From Cynocephalus volans (lineage: Eukaryota; Chordata; Mammalia; Dermoptera; Cynocephalidae), in assembly GCF_027409185.1 (NCBI RefSeq), contig NC_084462.1, forward strand, positions 185,074,071-185,138,070: 64,000 nt of DNA. The letters are read 5' to 3'. The translations under genes and the position numbers were made by a program. This document shows, in pieces, positions 1 to 11,575 of this stretch. How positions within the stretch are numbered: position 1 is the first letter of the stretch; the number at the start of each line of letters is the position of its first letter. The notes beneath the pieces were generated by a model. That model was given only the letters and a program-made list of their open reading frames with translations, did not search any database and was not told the DNA's origin.

Positions 1-1053
1 GTCCATGTTTCTACCGTGGATCATGCTGTTCTATCACCTCCTATGTACTTGGCATTTCCTCATTTCCTGACATATGTGGAAGCCGTAGGGTCCCTGCTGT
101 GCACCACGTGAGGTCTCTGCCTTCACAGCTCATTCCAATCACTGAGCCTCGGATCTGCACCTGCACTGCGGAGGGTTGATGGGAACCAAGCTGGGCTCTG
201 GACCTGTGGAGCTGACCATCTGGGAACAGAGCAAGTGAGAATTTACACAATAGAAGACAGATGGTTACACTAGGGTGAGTGTCTGTGGGATACATTGGGG
301 GCAGCAGAGTGGGGAGTGGGCAGGTCTCAGGGCTCTGTCAGCTGGTTCTCATTATCCGCATGGATTATCTTCTCCCCATGGAAGCTGAGAGACAAGTCTT
401 AGAACACAGTTCCCAAGGGTACATAGATCCCAGCCCAAAATTCAGCCCAGCAGGGCTCTGATTGATTATCTCAGTGCTTGTCATCCTGAATCCTCCACAT
501 GGAAGTATCAGAGCTGTGTCTGGCCCTCAGGCAGCTGCTTCTCCGTCCAGGACACTGAGGAACGGACAGAGAGTGAGACCAACCCTGAACATCAGTGTCC
601 ACAGTGTGGATGAGGATCCAGAGGCTAAAATTCCTCAATGAGGATAGAGACGCCATGGGCAGGGGTCCTGTAGGATGAGCATAACCATGTGGGGACATGT
701 GTGCTTGACTGAGGGAAAGGCCAATAAGGGACAATGATTCAATTGTCAGGAAAGAGGACAGCTCATGTTATCACCTAACAAAAGAAAGGTCCCAGTGAAT
801 GGAAAAATCTTATCTACAGATGAGAAAAGTTACTTCACTCTGTGTTGCCTGCAGTGAGAACATGGGAATTAGAGTCACAAAGAACAAAGCAGGAAATGAC
901 CCTGGGGGACATCTGGGAGTCAGCAGAGCAGAGGAAAGCTCAGATCCCAAGAGGAACCCCCATCCCCTCTCTGCACCTGCTCCATGGGGCACAGGAGCTG
1001 GGTGGGCCTTGAGCGCCCCCTGCAGCCCAGACCCCTCCTGTATCCTGCAGGGA

Positions 1054-1092
1054 GGTTTGTGTCTGGGCTCACGCTGACTTCCTGTCACTGTG
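1054..1092 (-). promoter_or_regulatory. V(D)J recombination signal, 23-bp spacer
   Basis: Read on the minus strand, the heptamer CACAGTG (1086-1092) directly follows the V exon. A 23-nt spacer (1063-1085) and the nonamer ACACAAACC (1054-1062) come next. The heptamer matches the consensus exactly and the nonamer has one mismatch to ACAAAAACC. This is the RAG1/RAG2 target for joining to a D segment, and it looks functional. Confidence 0.95.
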
Positions 1093-1533
1093 TCTCTCGC
1101 ACAGTAATACACGCCTGTGTCCTCGTCGGTCACAGAGCTCAGCTGCAGGGAGAACTGGTTCTTGGACGTGTCTCTGGTGATGGAAGTGCGGCTCTTGAGG
1201 GACGGGTTATAATATGTGCTTCCACTATAACTAATGCGTCCCATCCACTCAAGGCTCTTCCCCGTGGGTTGGCAGATCCAGCTCCAGTAGGAATTACTGG
1301 TTGTGATGGAGTCACCAGAGACATCGCAGGTGAGGGAGAGGGTCTGCGAGGGCTTCACCAGTCCTGGGCCCGACTCCTGCAGCTGCACCTCGGACAGGAC
1401 ACCTGGAGACAAGGAGAATCAGAACCTGTCAGTCACATGCAGTCACAACCATCCCACTGACCCACTTCTGTCATCTGAGACACTCACCTTGAGGAGTTGT
1501 CACCAGGCAAAGGAGAAGACCCCACAGTCTCAT
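1093..1533 (-). CDS. Immunoglobulin heavy variable gene, IGHV4-like, apparently intact
   Basis: This encodes an antibody heavy-chain variable segment. The leader exon (1488-1533) begins at ATG and encodes [16 protein letters not shown], a hydrophobic signal peptide, with a GTGAGT donor. The intron is 85 nt and ends in an AG at 1403-1404. The V exon (1093-1402) completes the leader (GVLS) and encodes a mature region starting [20 protein letters not shown], a clan II/IGHV4 framework. Cys23, FR2 Trp (WSW), the NPSLKSR strand and the VYYCAR end are all present, and no stop occurs. One oddity is FR2, which reads WICQ instead of WIRQ: codon 1272-1274 is TGC, giving an extra, probably unpaired cysteine. 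The gene has an octamer 112 nt upstream and a good RSS downstream. It is the partner of 25034-25474. The family call is firm; function is inferred from intact signals. Confidence 0.93.
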
Positions 1534-1645
1534 CTTCTGTTAGATCTCAACTCTGCCTTCCCCAGAGACCTGAGCCCTGCCTGAGGACAGACCTGTGAGC
1601 TTCCACCACCCATGAGTCCACATTTACCCTGGAGCTTGAAGGAAA

Positions 1646-1653
1646 ATTTGCAT
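1646..1653 (-). promoter_or_regulatory. Ig octamer promoter element ATGCAAAT
   Basis: A perfect octamer on the minus strand, 112 nt upstream of the leader ATG at 1533. Octamers bind Oct-1/Oct-2 with OCA-B and drive B-cell V-gene transcription. The same element sits at the same distance in the duplicate gene. Confidence 0.9.
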
Positions 1654-2325
1654 GTGGGAGAGCTCTGTCCTTATAAGTGCTGAGGAACTGAGGTGAGATT
1701 ATCTGGTTTTTTTGTTTTCTTTTAATTAACTGCGAGCTTTTTTTTTCTTTAAAATTATTTGACATGTAATTGTGAGATGGGTGAGAAGTTGCTGAGTTTC
1801 AAACATGGAAAATGTGACCCTAGCTGTCTGAGGCCAGATCTACCTTCCTTCAAACCCTGTCTTCTCCTGCGCTCTCTTGGACTCAGCTCAACTCTCTCTC
1901 ATAAACTCAGGCTCGGGGTCTTGCTTCCACAGTTCTGTTCCCAGCACGACCCCTGCTTTCTTTCCCTGCACCCTCTCCCATGACGTGGTTCTCGTCACCC
2001 CGAGAGCTCGTTCCATCGTTCCACTGTTGCTGCTCCATGAGCTCCAGGCCTGCCTTGTGCTCTCCTTCCTGCCATATAAGACACAGCCCTTCAGAATCCA
2101 CAGAGACCTGCCAAAGACGATGCCCTGTGCATTACTCTGGAGAACGGAAATGGATTCTCAATGTTTTGGAAAGAGATCAGGACTCTTGTAAATTCCAGCT
2201 TCCCTCAGTCATTCCTGTTCATCTAAAGTGTAAACATGTTCACCCTAAATACAGTTTTCATTCACATTTTATGGATGGTAATCTTTCATTTAATCTCCCA
2301 ATCTCATCAGATATTCCAGCTGTAA

Positions 2326-2327
<2 letters not shown>

Positions 2328-2394
<67 letters not shown>
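2328..2394. repeat. (CA)n microsatellite
   Basis: About 67 bp of CA repeat with one interrupting T. It is absent at the matching place in block B (about 26245), where a short A-rich run is found instead. Confidence 0.97.
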
Positions 2395-2397
<3 letters not shown>

Positions 2398-3591
2398 AAT
2401 TGCAATGATTAACATGCAAGCAGTAATAACATCCTGAATATAAAAATTTTAAAAACATACTTCCCTTTGAGGTCTGTGTGTTGGGGCCCAAGACAGCTGC
2501 TCCGTGACTGTGGGCACCACCCTCTGTACCACTGCCCACCACAGAGAAAGAGGCCAGGAGCTGGGGTGGACGCTGTGCTGTGTCTGACCCTGTGAGCTCC
2601 CTCTCAGTCCCAAGAGCAGGTCCATGTCATGGAGGGACAGCAGTTCAAGGGCCCTGAATGAATTTCAAGACAGGAGCTGCTGTTGGATAATTTGGGGCCA
2701 ATTCTTCAGTTACTGTTAACTCATACATTTTGTTGGAGATTTCCAAAATGTTAAAAGACATAGTAAAAGGCAAAGAAAAACAAATGCTCTGAAATACTAA
2801 ATCAATATCAGAACCAGAGTAAGATATGACACAGATTTTCTAATTATCAGGGAGTAGATTTAAAGCAACCATGTTTAGTTTGCAATTACGTTTCACTTTT
2901 TTTCCAACCCTTCAGCTGACTTTAAAGAGTTCTTTTTGCCCACGTCGATTTGTCCTGCATAATTTATCTGGACGCTCTGCCTAGTGGAGCAAACAGCCCA
3001 GCATCTCATCAGGAGTAAGGGACAAGGACAGAGATCTGCATCTTGCTTGTTTCTATTCTAACGAGCTCAGGAGGGAAGTTGTGGTGAGAAGAGGTGACTG
3101 ATTGATAACGTCACTCAGGAATCCAGACTCCCACTGGTTTTAAACCCAGCGTCTACAACTTGTGGACTGACATATAACAGTAAACAGAGGAGATGGAAAC
3201 ACATTTCAGGTGGAATATTTTTTAACTTTTGCAAAGACACTCAAAATGAGATCTCCCTACTAACCATTTTAAGTGCACGATACGGTATTGTTAAGTACAG
3301 GCACAGTGTTGTATAGCAGATTCTAGAACTTATTCATCTTGCGTAGCTAAAATTTTGTACCTGTTGAAATTAAGTAGCCAGGCTGTGAGTGTATGTGTTA
3401 TAACTGTGTACATGGCACAATTAATCATGTGGCCCGGACTTACAACAAAAGATCGACACGTGTGTTATCTGTGATCTCAGGATGAAGGGGAAAAATAAGG
3501 TTTTGATTGGACTGGAGTCTAATACACTAAACAGGTGTCATCTCTCTCTATCTCTGTCTGTCTTTCTCTAGCTTTATCTCTTTCCACACAT

Positions 3592-3593
<2 letters not shown>

Positions 3594-3654
<61 letters not shown>
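3594..3654. repeat. (AC)n microsatellite
   Basis: About 61 bp of uninterrupted AC repeat after a TC-rich stretch. Block B has the TC-rich stretch (about 27410-27438) but no AC expansion. Confidence 0.97.
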
Positions 3655-3656
<2 letters not shown>

Positions 3657-3950
3657 CCATTGGTCTTTTTTTGAAATCTACCTGTAATGCTGCTTTTGAT
3701 TGATGCTGAGCAATTTGTTGTAACACACAAAAAACCCATTCATCTTCACAGCCCTGTTTTGAACTGTCACAGTGTATAGGAAAAATCCCTCGAGATACAA
3801 AGTGAGCAGGAGGACACTATGTGTCCTGGAGAGTTAATTGCACACTGTTTCTTTGTATCATAATTGTCCTGCCAGCCTCATACGCATCCTGGATATTAAC
3901 TTGTAATAGAAGTGTTTGTGTTTTCTGGGTGGATCTATTGTTAAAAAATA

Positions 3951-4321
3951 AAAATAAAATAGGTGACTTAAGCTTGGGTGGTTGGTGGCAGTGGTGGCGT
4001 GGAATTTCTGGGGCAGACTTGCTGTGCTGACTCTCAGGCTTGGGGTGTGCACATGCTCACTGTGGGTCAGTCATGTCAGCAGCTGGCTCATTGCAGATGG
4101 GGTTGAGGGCCTGATTTTCCGACTGGGTATGGGTGTGTGGCATGCCAGGCATTTGCAGACTGGATCACCAGAGCCTGAATGCGGTGGGCCAGCCTGGGAC
4201 ACGTAAGTCTAGCTATTTCTTACTCAGATGCATGTGTGTGCAGTTGTTCAAAGACTCAGGGGAGGATCTACCAGGGCATGGCAGCTTGATTATTTCTCTG
4301 GATCTCGGGTGTGGACACTGT
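3951..4321. other. Unassigned intergenic sequence
   Basis: G/T-rich sequence between the end of the V-block homology and an LTR. I see no coding potential or recognisable repeat. Confidence 0.5.
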
Positions 4322-4503
4322 GTTAGTCTGTTTCTGTTGCTTATAACAACACACATGGAAGTGGGTGATTTGTAAGAAAATAAAATTTATTGCTTACAGT
4401 TTTGCAGGCTGTAAAATTCAGAGTACAGGGAACACATCTGGTGAATCCCTTCCTTGGTGGTTTTTCAGCAACGGGGACCTCATGTGGCAGAAAATGGCAA
4501 AAC

Positions 4504-4568
<65 letters not shown>

Positions 4569-4760
4569 CTCACATGCTCTCCTTTTAAAGCCCTCAGAAC
4601 CACGTCCCTGACAACCATTATTAAACCATTCACTATGGCATGGTCCTAAAATTTAACCACCTCTTCAAGGCTCCATTTCAGTTACCATGATAGGACTTCC
4701 CACCCTCAACTGTTACAGTGGGAATTATGCTTCTAGTATATGAGCTTGTGGGACACAGTT
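4322..4760 (+). mobile_element. MaLR-type LTR (MST/THE1/MLT1-like)
   Basis: It begins with the typical MaLR start (TGTTAGTCTGTTTC), followed by a 'gtgggtgatttgtaa' version of the conserved early LTR segment. It contains a (GA)n tract at 4504-4566 and ends near the start of internal sequence. The family call is by eye. Confidence 0.75.
4504..4566. repeat. (GA)n microsatellite inside the LTR
   Basis: About 63 bp of mostly pure GA repeat. MaLR LTRs commonly carry a GA-rich stretch here, and this copy has expanded it. Confidence 0.95.
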
Positions 4761-6545
4761 CAATCAATACACAGCATTGTACCCCCAAAGTTCATGTTCT
4801 TCCCACAAGGAAGTATATTCTTTCCACCCCCCAAAACTTAACTTGTTTCCACTCAAAAGCCCAAAGTTCAAAGTCCCATCTGTGAAATCAGAACAAGTTA
4901 TCTACTGACGATGTACAATGGTGGGACAAGCATAGGATACATTTTCCTATTTCAATAGGGAGAAATCACCCAAAAGAAAGGGGCGACAGGTCCGAAACAA
5001 GTTTAAAAAGCCCACCAGGGCAGGTACTAAATTGCAAAGCTGAAAATCATGTATCTCAACTCCAAGGTCAGTGTCCTCTGTATGCTGGTGCAATGGTTGG
5101 GTCCCCAAGTCCTCACACATCTCTGCTTCTATGGATTTCCTGGTCTGAGGCCATGTTTCAGCTCATTAGGCTGGCATTGCACACTAGTAGCCACATAAGT
5201 TGGGGTCTCCATGGCTAAGCCACTCTCATGGTTCCACTAGGCATGATGTTGATGGGGTTTCTCTGCTGAAACTCCAACCTATGTTTCTGCTTGGCATTGT
5301 GTCAGGGTAGGGCTCAAACCCTTCAAACCCATTGTCCAGACTTCGTCATAGACCCCTCACTTACCAGGCTGTGTCACCGTTTGGATGACAGACCGTTCAT
5401 GTGCATGTCATGAGCTAGGTAAATGGGAAAGATCCCAGGAGTTATTGGAAGATTAGACACATTCATTCCAGTGTGAGCTCAGTCCTCAGCTTCCTCAGCA
5501 GCAGCAGCAACTGCTTACGGCAACAGTAGCAGCCTCCCTATGTGCCCCCTGTGGGCATGTCGGGGGCAGTTGGCCCTGTACATCAGAGCTACTCATCCTT
5601 TATACTTAAGTCTGATAATCCAGGAACACCTGGGTACAAGTCAGACATGCCAGGAACACCTGGGCACAAATTCAGTTACATTTAGATCCAATTCACGGAA
5701 AGATTCTGAACATCTGAGGGGCCCTGACCATTTTCCTTCAATTTTCCTTACACATTGCTTTAGCAAAAGCTGTCTGTATTGACTCAGCACCTGAGAATGA
5801 TCTCTTTCTGGGTGTGCAGCCTTTTCCATACCTCCTTTTAGTGTGTGGTTAAGGCTCCCAAGCCACCATAGCTCTGGCTTTCTGTCATCCTACAGACTTA
5901 TCAACACTTGGATACTGCCAAGGCTTCACTCTTGTGTTTTCCAAAGCTGTGGATCCAGCCAACCTGGGGCCAAATTAGTCACAGCTGCAGCAACCAGGGT
6001 GATGGAGTGGGGAGCAGCTCCTGAGGAGGCCCTGGTCAGCGAGCCTGTGGAGGAAGCCTTGGGCCTGTTCCCTGAGACCATTCTGTCTCCCTAGGCCTCT
6101 GGACCTGTGATGAAAGCACCGCCTACATGAGCTTCTGAAATGCCTTCAAGGCCTTTTTTCTGTCCTCATAATCCCTTTCTCCTGCACTCTTCTCCTTTGC
6201 AAATGATCCCTGTTCTACACTCTTGCTCTTGTAACCAGGTTGAAAGTTTTCTAATTTTTTGTCCTCTTACCTCTTTTGTATTGTAAATTCTGGCTTTACT
6301 ATCTACATCCTCTGTCATAACATCACATAGACTGTTGTAACTAGCAATGCAGCTTCTTTAATGCTCTGCTCTTAGAAAGTTCTTCCACGAAATATCCTGA
6401 GTCAGCACCTTGATGTCCCACATTCCACAAAATATTTGGGCATGAACAGAATGCAGCCAAGTTTCTTGCCCGTTCATAGCAAGAGTGACCTTCCCCTCTG
6501 TTTCCAATAAACTCGTTCTTACTCCTTAAAACTCCTTGGAAAGGC
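4761..6545 (+). mobile_element. MaLR internal region (MST/THE1-int-like)
   Basis: Noncoding retrotransposon interior directly after the LTR. Recognisable stretches include 'cccccaaagttcatgttctt', the 'acaatggtgggacaagcatagga' region near 4916 and the 'tgttgtaactagcaatgcag' region near 6332. No second LTR closes the element at its right end, so it is truncated or rearranged. I see no intact ORF. Confidence 0.65.
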
Positions 6546-7540
6546 CCAGACAACTGCTTCTTGGATGGTGGGTGAGGCTGTGAAGCAGGCCAGCAAAGAG
6601 GGGGTCCTTCCAGTCACCTTGTAGGCAGTGGGTAATGCTGCAATTGGAGATTTCAGGGCACTATCCCCTGGCCACTTCTCAGAGACAGAGTGATAAGCTT
6701 TGTTTTTACCATCCCACGGGTGTGTTTGTGAGGGTTGGGACCTGTGAGCTGTCTTCTGGATCTGGAGCTCGGGCACACAGAACTCAGCCCTCTGATGGGG
6801 TGGGTGGGTGGTTTTCCACCTGTTTGATCTCTGGCCAGGGATGTGAAGTTGCTTCAGGTCAGCAGGCCTGGGATGGGCTTCCGAGATTTGCAGGACTGCA
6901 GTCACATTCTCTCCTGGGCTCAGAAGTTAAAGTGCTGGGATCAGGGATTTGTAGCCTCTCCTGTGAGTGTGTTGAAATAAAAACAAAGCCTTAAGCCAGG
7001 GGAAGTGCAGCGGCTTCTGGCCCTGGGCAGTGCATCCTACCACAAGATCACTCCATACTGCATTAGCTCGTCATGGGGCAGGGGTTTGGAGGTGCATAGT
7101 GTGAGCTCCTGAAGTGCAGTGTGTGCATCCTAGGCAGCTCCCCGTGCTTGGCTGCGGGCTTGCAAGGAATCCTCCTGCAGTATGGACTGCAGGCCTCTAA
7201 GGTAAGGATAAGCACTGGTGTTGGCCCTCTTCCTAGCTTTTCTCCACAAGGGAAAGTTTTTCCTGCAGTGATCATGGTGGCAAAGTCTTGGCAGATGAGG
7301 CCGTGTGCTTCTCTGTCTCTCCGTGATGCCACCAAAGGCTGTTGTGTTCCACAGGATCTTGCCAATCTCCTCCACACACCCAGATATGATCCTGTCAATA
7401 TTTCGGTGTATATTAGTTATTCTTGTCCTTTTCTGTGGGAGGAACATGCTCCAGGCACCTCTAGTCAGCTGTCTTGCCCAGCTTCCATCCAGAAAAATGT
7501 CAGGAGTAGGTTTAACCAAGAAAGTTCAAGATGTATAGAG
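6546..7540. other. Unassigned sequence
   Basis: Open frames here (for example 7121-7543 plus and 7130-7519 minus) overlap on opposite strands and resemble no family I know. It may be further decayed retroelement interior. I see no supportable gene. Confidence 0.4.
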
Positions 7541-8530
7541 TAGAAACTACACAACACTGATGAAAGAAATTGAATAGGATATGGAACTGAAATAAACCAT
7601 GTGTTTATGCATTGCAAAAATTAATATTGTTAATATATACATACCACTAATGAAATTTACAGGTTTAATGCAATCATTCCCTATCAAAATTTCAATATTG
7701 TTTTGCAGAAATGATAAAATAACAATTCTAAAATTTGCACAACATTAGAAAAGGACCTAAGAGGCAAAACAATTTTGAGCACAAAGAGCAATTCTTGAGG
7801 CATCACATACACTGATTTCAATACATATTATAAAATGTTTGTAATCAGAACAACATGGCCCTGGTGTAAAAACAGATGTGTTGACCAATAAAACAGGACA
7901 AAAAGCCCCAAGGTTAACCCACACATTTGCAGTCAATGGATTTCTGACAAGGGTATCAAGACTACTAGGAGGAAAGGACAATCTCTTCAATAAAATTTTT
8001 GGAAAAAACTATATATCCACATGAAGAATAATAAAATGGGATGATTATTTCACATCACATAGAAAAATCAACTCACAATGGATTAAAGACTCAAATGTGA
8101 CACCCAAAATGATAAAACTCCTAGAAGCAGACTTAGAGGAATATTTCCATAACGTTGGTCCAGGAAATGATTTCTAGTTACTAACTTGTCAGCACAGGAA
8201 GCTAAAATAAAGATAGACAGATGGGATTACATAAACTAAAAAGCTCTGCACAGCAAGATAGACTATTATCAGAGTGAAGAGACAGTCTGGTTCTGGAGAA
8301 CATATTTGCAAATCATACATCTGATAACTGGCTATTATCCAAATAATACAAGAAATTCACACAATTGAATAGCAAGGAAAATATAGCCCAATTATAAAAT
8401 GGGTAACATATATGCACAGAAATCTCTTTTTAGAAGACGTATTAATGGCCAAGAGATATATGATGAAGTGTTAAATATCTCTAATCATCAGCGAGATGCA
8501 AATTAAAACCCTAATGTAATGTCACCTAAA
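7541..8530 (+). mobile_element. Old L1 fragment, ORF2 C-terminal part
   Basis: The A-rich plus-strand sequence follows the order of L1 ORF2, for example 'atggccctggtgtaaaaacag' (RT-distal region) and then the 'ggattaaagactcaaatgtga' stretch near 8080. Many stops and indels make it an ancient, dead copy. It ends where endogenous-retrovirus sequence begins. Confidence 0.75.
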
Positions 8531-8868
8531 ACCTCTCCCCCTACCTGATCTAAGTGGGAGGGCAGGATTGGGACAAATGGCTGTGGTCAGTCCAAAGCAT
8601 GTTAGGGGTGAGCTCGTGTGTGGCCTGTGCGGTGTGGGTAGGGGCCAGTGGAAGTTCTAGTGGGTTGATATCCTTGCTGCATGGTCATCTGTAATCTTAT
8701 GGTCTCTACAAAAGAAAAGATAAATTTGCTTAAGAGGTTTATTCAACAGGGCCCTAAAAGCAGGGCCAGAATTAGCATCATCAGAGGTCCTAACAGGGGC
8801 AACAGCCGTGGGAACTAATGCCAGATTTTTCCGCAGGCACCCCAGAACTCAGGTGATTATTATCATAA

Positions 8869-9057
8869 TCATGAGGCTGTAACTGCTAATTTCTTTGCAG
8901 CATCCTTCACTAGGCCTGACTGGTTAACAGTGAAGCAACATTCTTCCCCAAATAAGCAAAAGATGCCTTTTTCAGGCCTTAGGATGTCTAACCCTCTGCT
9001 GTTTTGCAGTACCACCCCTAGCACTGAATCTCTCTGATCCTGGAGCTGGTGGCCCAC
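8869..9057 (-). pseudogene. ERV env transmembrane-subunit remnant
   Basis: A 62-codon open stretch contains LQNSRGLDIL followed by a cysteine-rich CX6CC-type motif ending EECC. This pairing is typical of gammaretroviral transmembrane envelope proteins, where it marks the immunosuppressive-domain region and the SU-TM disulfide site. Neither the fusion peptide nor the membrane anchor can be followed in one frame. It is a remnant, not an expressed envelope gene. Confidence 0.72.
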
Positions 9058-9385
9058 ATTTGAACATGAACAGTAACAGCTGAATATCAGGCAGATGATG
9101 AAGACACAAAGCCATCAACCTTTAGATTCCTTCTGTGGATGGATCTTCTGTAACTGTGAGGTTAATCACACATAAACCGAGATATAAACGGGGCATTACA
9201 AGGTTTTCCGTACTGACTAATACTCATCTTTAGTAGTAGACCAGGTGAGGGTAGAGGCATCCTTTGCTGGTTGAGGGGATCATGTCATCGCAGTGGCACG
9301 GGTGTAACAGTGATCCAGCAAAGAAGATGGAGGTCCGGAGGCAGAGGAGGATAATGCACGTCGTAAGGCCTGGTGGTAGAACACT

Positions 9386-10440
9386 CTATCTCCTTTTATA
9401 AAGCACCTCGAGGTCTTCTAAAGGCTCACAGGAGTAGGCTGCCTCCTTCAGGGGTGGGTCGCAGTTATTGCTCTCCTGTAATGAAAGGGGGGCAGGCTGC
9501 ACCCTGGAGAGATGAACCCCACTATCCATTTCAGCTGTCTTTATTGCAGAGGGGGTTGCCAGAATTACTGTAAAAGGGTCCTTCCATTTAGGGTTTAGTT
9601 GTTTGTTAGCAGGTCCTTCCTTCCAGGTCTTAATTAGGACCTGGTCTCCTGGCTTTGTCTGTGCCCCCTGAGTGTTACTGCCAGGGGACGGTAAAACATG
9701 AGCTACAGTTTTCTTCTGGGCTGCTTGGAATTGGCTCAAGTTGTTAATGTCTTGTATAAGGCCTGCAGTCTCAGGATCTGTGAGCATGTCTGTTGAAAGA
9801 AAAGGTCTGCCACACAGCAGTTCATAGGGGCTGAAGTCAAGCTTTGCCTTTGGGGCATTGCACACTCATAAGGGCAATGCGGAGCACAGAGACCCAGTGT
9901 GTAGAGGTTTCCTGGCATAATTTGGCAAGAGTGCATTTTAGGATTTAATTGGCCCTTTCTACTTTTCCAGAGGACTGTGGCCTCCAGGCAGAATGTAGAA
10001 GATATTGTATTCCCAAGGCCTTTGCTATCTCCTGGGTTATATGGGAGGTGAAGGATGGTCCATAATTGATTTGAAGACTGCAGGGAGGCCAAACCTGGGA
10101 ATCACTTCCTTGGGAAGAGCTTCAACCACCTTAGGGGACTTTTCTGTTCTAGTAGGATGAGTCTCTAGTCATCCAGAAAAGGTGTCCATGAAAACCAGCA
10201 GATATTTTCATCCCCGGCATGGAGGCGTATGGGTGAAGTCAACTTTCCAGTCTTCCCCTGGGTATGAACCCCCCTGCTGGACTGGTTCCAACCTTGGAGG
10301 CACACTTGGCCCCGAGCTGTTGTAGGCACACAGAGAACAGGCCCTGCAAACCTATTAACTGTTTGTGCCAAACCTCAGCCTGTAAAAAAATGACTGACAG
10401 TGGCCAAAGTTGCCCCTCTCCCCAAAGGGAAGGCATCATG
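9386..10440 (-). pseudogene. ERV pol integrase remnant
   Basis: The longest open piece (9386-9865) contains SPYELLCGRP and then PGDQVLIKTWKEG, matching the C-terminal part of gammaretroviral integrases, which bind DNA. Upstream frames at 9736-10092 and 10165-10439 carry pieces of the catalytic core region. Frame changes near 9860 and 10100-10240 and several stops disrupt the gene. The protein would have inserted proviral DNA into the host genome. Confidence 0.75.
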
Positions 10441-10639
10441 TAGAGCCTTGATAACCTTCCATTGGACTGTCTTTGGGAGCAACAGTCTTCCTTCTACCAT
10501 CCACCATGACCCTTAGTAATGGCCCCCTAAAATTTCAGTCCTCTCTTCCACTTGGGCATACTATGGGGTCATCCTTTCTCATGATAAATAAATGCAATCA
10601 CATTGCTTTGAGTTATTGACTGTATGTGGTCATGACAGC

Positions 10640-10962
10640 TGTGCTGTTTCTATGCACATGGGAATTCATCCAGCAAGGTGTCATGGTGGCAGCTGCCCCA
10701 CAATGTTGCCTGTTCACATCCATTCCTTCCCCACTTTACCAATCTCTAAGTAGTTTCACCCTCTCTCTGGTCTTTATTTCTCTTGCTCTGATCCCTCACT
10801 AAAATCACCCTTAATTCTGTACCTACTGCAATACAGCCTTTCGCTACTCTGCTCCTCCAAACCCTTTCAGCTCCTTTCCATTAGTCACTTTCAAAGCTGC
10901 TTCTCTGTTTTCAGGTGTGTGTATTGCTGCACCCGACTCCTCAGTAACAATTTTCTGTCTTT
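10640..10962 (+). mobile_element. MaLR internal 3' end
   Basis: The stretch 'ccaaaccctttcagctcctt' followed by a 'cccgactcctcagtaacaat' segment directly before an LTR looks like the 3' end of THE1/MST-type internal sequence. A related stretch lies at 16440-16560. 10501-10639 is unassigned. Confidence 0.55.
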
Positions 10963-11360
10963 ATCTGTTTTGTGTTGCTATAAAAGAATACCTGAGACTG
11001 GGTAATTTATAAGGGAAATGAGGTGTATGTGTCACATGAGGCTGGGACAGCTGCATCTTGTGCAGGCTTCAGGCTGCATCTGCTTATGGTGGGATGTGGA
11101 AGAGGAATGTACGTGTGCGATGAGACCACATGCCAAGAGAAGAACCACCATGAGAGTGTGGATGTGCCAGGCTCCTTTGAACTTACAGCTCTCTAGGAAA
11201 CTAACAGAGCAAGAGGTAACTCACCTCCACCCCAGGGAGCATTAATCTACTCATGAAGGATCCACTTCAATGGCCCACAGACCAACCACTAGGCTAAAAC
11301 TCTCAAAATTACAACATTGGGTTTAAGCTTTCAACAGGAGTTTTTCAAACCACAGTGAAC
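10963..11360 (+). mobile_element. MaLR LTR (MST/THE1-like)
   Basis: It carries the highly characteristic 'cctgagactgggtaatttat' core near 10992, then the usual order of LTR blocks, ending near 11350. It follows MaLR internal sequence, so it is probably a 3' LTR. Confidence 0.82.
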
Positions 11361-11369
11361 TGCATACGT

Positions 11370-11575
11370 CTAATATCCTAAGAGAATAGATCACAAGTGT
11401 TTCCTCCCCCAAATGTGGTCACTATGGGAGATGTTGGATGTGTTATTAAGCCATGTTATGTCAATGATTTCACAATGTATTCATCTATTAACCCATCATA
11501 TTATACACCCTAAATACATAAACTTTTTATTTGTCAGTTATACCTCAGTAGAACTAGACAAAATAAAATGTGTTT
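11370..11575 (+). mobile_element. Old L1 3' end
   Basis: It contains the 'tgatttcacaatgtattcat' segment followed by 'acaccctaaatacataaact' and 'tcagttatacctcagta', typical of an ancient L1 3' UTR. Confidence 0.65.

Larger units (their letters stand above)
1..3950. repeat. IGHV4 duplication block A
   Basis: This block holds one IGHV4 gene and its flanks. It aligns by eye almost end to end with 23830-27780 (block B), including the V gene, both introns and several kilobases of noncoding flank. The left edge is cut by the window. The main differences are two CA microsatellites present only in block A. The part downstream of the V gene (1-1053) and the part upstream (1660-3950) hold no further gene that I can see. 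Confidence 0.85.
8540..10500 (-). mobile_element. Endogenous retrovirus class I (gammaretrovirus-like) fragment, pol-env
   Basis: Read on the minus strand, integrase sequence (about 10440-9386) is followed by a remnant of the envelope transmembrane subunit (about 9057-8869). That is the pol-env order of a simple retrovirus. The SU part of env is largely missing or unrecognisable. I could not define LTRs. Frames are broken repeatedly, so the element is dead. Confidence 0.75.

Noticed and set aside
984-1460. 158-codon plus-strand ORF across the V gene, repeated at 24925-25206
   Set aside because: It is the antisense shadow of the IGHV4 genes. V exons often have long open antisense frames.
2328-3654. 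CA repeats as a possible CRISPR array or regulatory array
   Set aside because: Simple dinucleotide repeats in a mammalian genome, without spacer structure.
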